DNA of 64,000 nt, taken from NCBI RefSeq assembly GCF_003944705.1, contig NZ_RWIS01000011.1:62001-126000 (forward strand). Reading direction: 5' to 3'. A model generated the notes under the pieces. The model worked only from the letters and a program-made list of their open reading frames with translations. It made no database searches and had not been told where the DNA came from. The DNA comes from Hymenobacter metallilatus. Its GTDB lineage: Bacteria > Bacteroidota > Bacteroidia > Cytophagales > Hymenobacteraceae. Positions 63,162-64,000 of this stretch are shown here, one piece after another. The position numbers were made by a program, and so were the translations under genes. How positions within the stretch are numbered: the stretch's first letter is position 1; each line of letters opens with the position of its first letter.

Positions 63162-63186
63162 TTGTGTGTGTATTTTACATACATTT
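63162..63186 (+). promoter_or_regulatory. Prophage palindrome, copy 5 (degenerate)
   Basis: About 20 of 25 positions match the copy 1 consensus, including the core GTATTTTACATACA. It lies just upstream of the next gene's start (GTG 63192). Confidence 0.5.
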
Positions 63187-63191
63187 ACAGT

Positions 63192-63629
63192 GTGACTAGG
63201 CTTGAATATATCGCCACTAGCCTCGCTAGACTCCCCGCTGTCTTAGCAGAGCAGGTTGAGCAGACTATACACGAAAACGCCGCTTTTTTAGAGGATGCCA
63301 ATACTGCTCAGCTGGCGCAAGGGAAAAGAGCTGATGGAAGCGAGATACTGCCAGAGTATAGCCCTTTAACACTGGCAATTAAACAATTACAAGGCAGGTC
63401 AACGCATGTTACTCTTTACGATGAGGGTGATTTTTATAGCTCTGTAAAAGCTCAACTCACAGGCGATAAGGGCTTCGAAATGATAGCTACCGATTCCAAG
63501 GCCAGGGCTCTTGAATCAAAGTATGGCGATGATATTTTAGGGTTAAGCGAGGAGGCATTAGATGAATTTAAAACTTCATACATCAAGCCCGATTTACAGC
63601 AGAAAACCCGCGACACCCTCGGCTTATGA
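63192..63629 (+). CDS. Putative phage neck/head-completion protein
   Basis: 145 aa from GTG 63192. The pattern QGKRADGSEILPEYSPLTLA, then DEGDFYSSV, then ALESKYGDDILGLSEEALDE resembles Mu gpG or HK97 gp10-type head-tail joining proteins, but similarity is by eye and weak. GTG is chosen because it follows palindrome copy 5; an ATG at 63129 would translate the palindrome. The stop overlaps the next start (ATGA). Confidence 0.45.
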   Translation: MTRLEYIATSLARLPAVLAEQVEQTIHENAAFLEDANTAQLAQGKRADGSEILPEYSPLTLAIKQLQGRSTHVTLYDEGDFYSSVKAQLTGDKGFEMIATDSKARALESKYGDDILGLSEEALDEFKTSYIKPDLQQKTRDTLGL

Positions 63630-63931
63630 GCAACGCTACCCCAGAATTTAAGGAGTTCAACAACGGCACCGAGTTCATGGCCCAGCAGATCTGGATTGAT
63701 GATAAGGGGCTGGTTGCGGGTGGTATTGGGGTATGGGAATGGGCCCAGGCATCTGCCGTGCTGGGGCCTACTGAGCCGCGCATCTTTCCGGATGCTCAAT
63801 ACCCGGTCTGCTCGGTGCTCTGGGGTGGCCAGCATCTGCATATCCGGGCCGATTTCAAACAGGTGCTCACTGCTTATCTGCGCTACAAACAGCGCTATGG
63901 TGGCCAGTACATTCGTCTTTTAGCCAACTAG
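63626..63931 (+). CDS. Small prophage protein, unknown function
   Basis: 101 aa, MSNATPEFKEFNNGTEFMAQ at the start, globular, no recognised family. It overlaps the upstream gene by 4 bases and is followed after four bases by another start, so it belongs to a structural operon running off the window. Confidence 0.6.
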   Translation: MSNATPEFKEFNNGTEFMAQQIWIDDKGLVAGGIGVWEWAQASAVLGPTEPRIFPDAQYPVCSVLWGGQHLHIRADFKQVLTAYLRYKQRYGGQYIRLLAN

Positions 63932-63935
63932 CCTG

Positions 63936-64000
63936 ATGGTTTCTTACTCTACCCCCACCGCGCCCACGCTGCCCAACCCGGTCGGTCTGGACGCCGAAAT
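63936..64000 (+). CDS. Start of a further prophage gene, truncated by the window
   Basis: ATG 63936 opens a frame MVSYSTPTAPTLPNPVGLDA that is still open at the edge. Too little is visible to name it. Confidence 0.5.
   Translation, partial: MVSYSTPTAPTLPNPVGLDAE

Overview
The window looks like a chromosome segment of a GC-rich Bacteroidota (Cytophagales), most like Hymenobacter. This is inference from three things: the protein families, promoters of the form TTG-N19-TAnnTTTG, and the near absence of Shine-Dalgarno sequences. It holds one exopolysaccharide (EPS) locus (about 4.9-43.2 kb), a few unrelated host genes on its left, and an integrated phage (about 43.4 kb to the right edge and beyond).

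Left flank (1-4.8 kb): the 5' part of a secreted alpha-amylase-type GH13 enzyme, purU, a phaB-like acetoacetyl-CoA reductase, a Fur-family repressor, and a decayed TPR gene with two in-frame stops and a frameshift.

EPS locus, plus strand (4.9-16.8 kb): a polyprenyl-phosphate sugar transferase and a WecG/TagA-type transferase, then an operon for an unusual CDP-linked sugar: rfbF, an SDR, an RmlC-type epimerase, a SAF-domain oxidoreductase, a sugar C-methyltransferase, a DUF4910 metallopeptidase-like protein, a Fe(II)/2-oxoglutarate-type oxygenase and a class III aminotransferase.

EPS locus, minus strand (17-39 kb): a double GT2 glycosyltransferase, a GT61 enzyme, fcl and gmd (GDP-L-fucose), and two paralogous secreted beta-helix proteins, one carrying malectin-like and Ig-like repeats. 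Further upstream is the export operon: a Wza-like lipoprotein, a Wzc-like tyrosine autokinase, a Wzx flippase, a Wzy/ligase-type polymerase and four glycosyltransferases. A two-component system (39.2-41.4 kb) is transcribed away from this operon, and a SulP anion transporter follows.

Prophage (43.5 kb onward): a tyrosine integrase; a minus-strand lysis block (two small membrane proteins, GH108 endolysin, holin-like protein, candidate one-piece spanin, coiled-coil membrane protein); a minus-strand tail block (SGNH/FN3 fibre and two large tail proteins); a plus-strand tape measure protein; minus-strand accessory genes (lipoprotein, unknown, GNAT, RHH repressor); then plus-strand KilA-N, GIY-YIG-like, neck-like and other genes running off the window. 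Read right to left the order resembles a siphophage, but the strands alternate.

Two sequence families stand out. Five intergenic spots in the EPS locus carry long inverted repeats built of about 7-8-bp units, each with a different unit sequence. Five sites in the prophage carry a 25-bp AT-rich palindrome at or directly against start codons, which looks like a promoter/operator.
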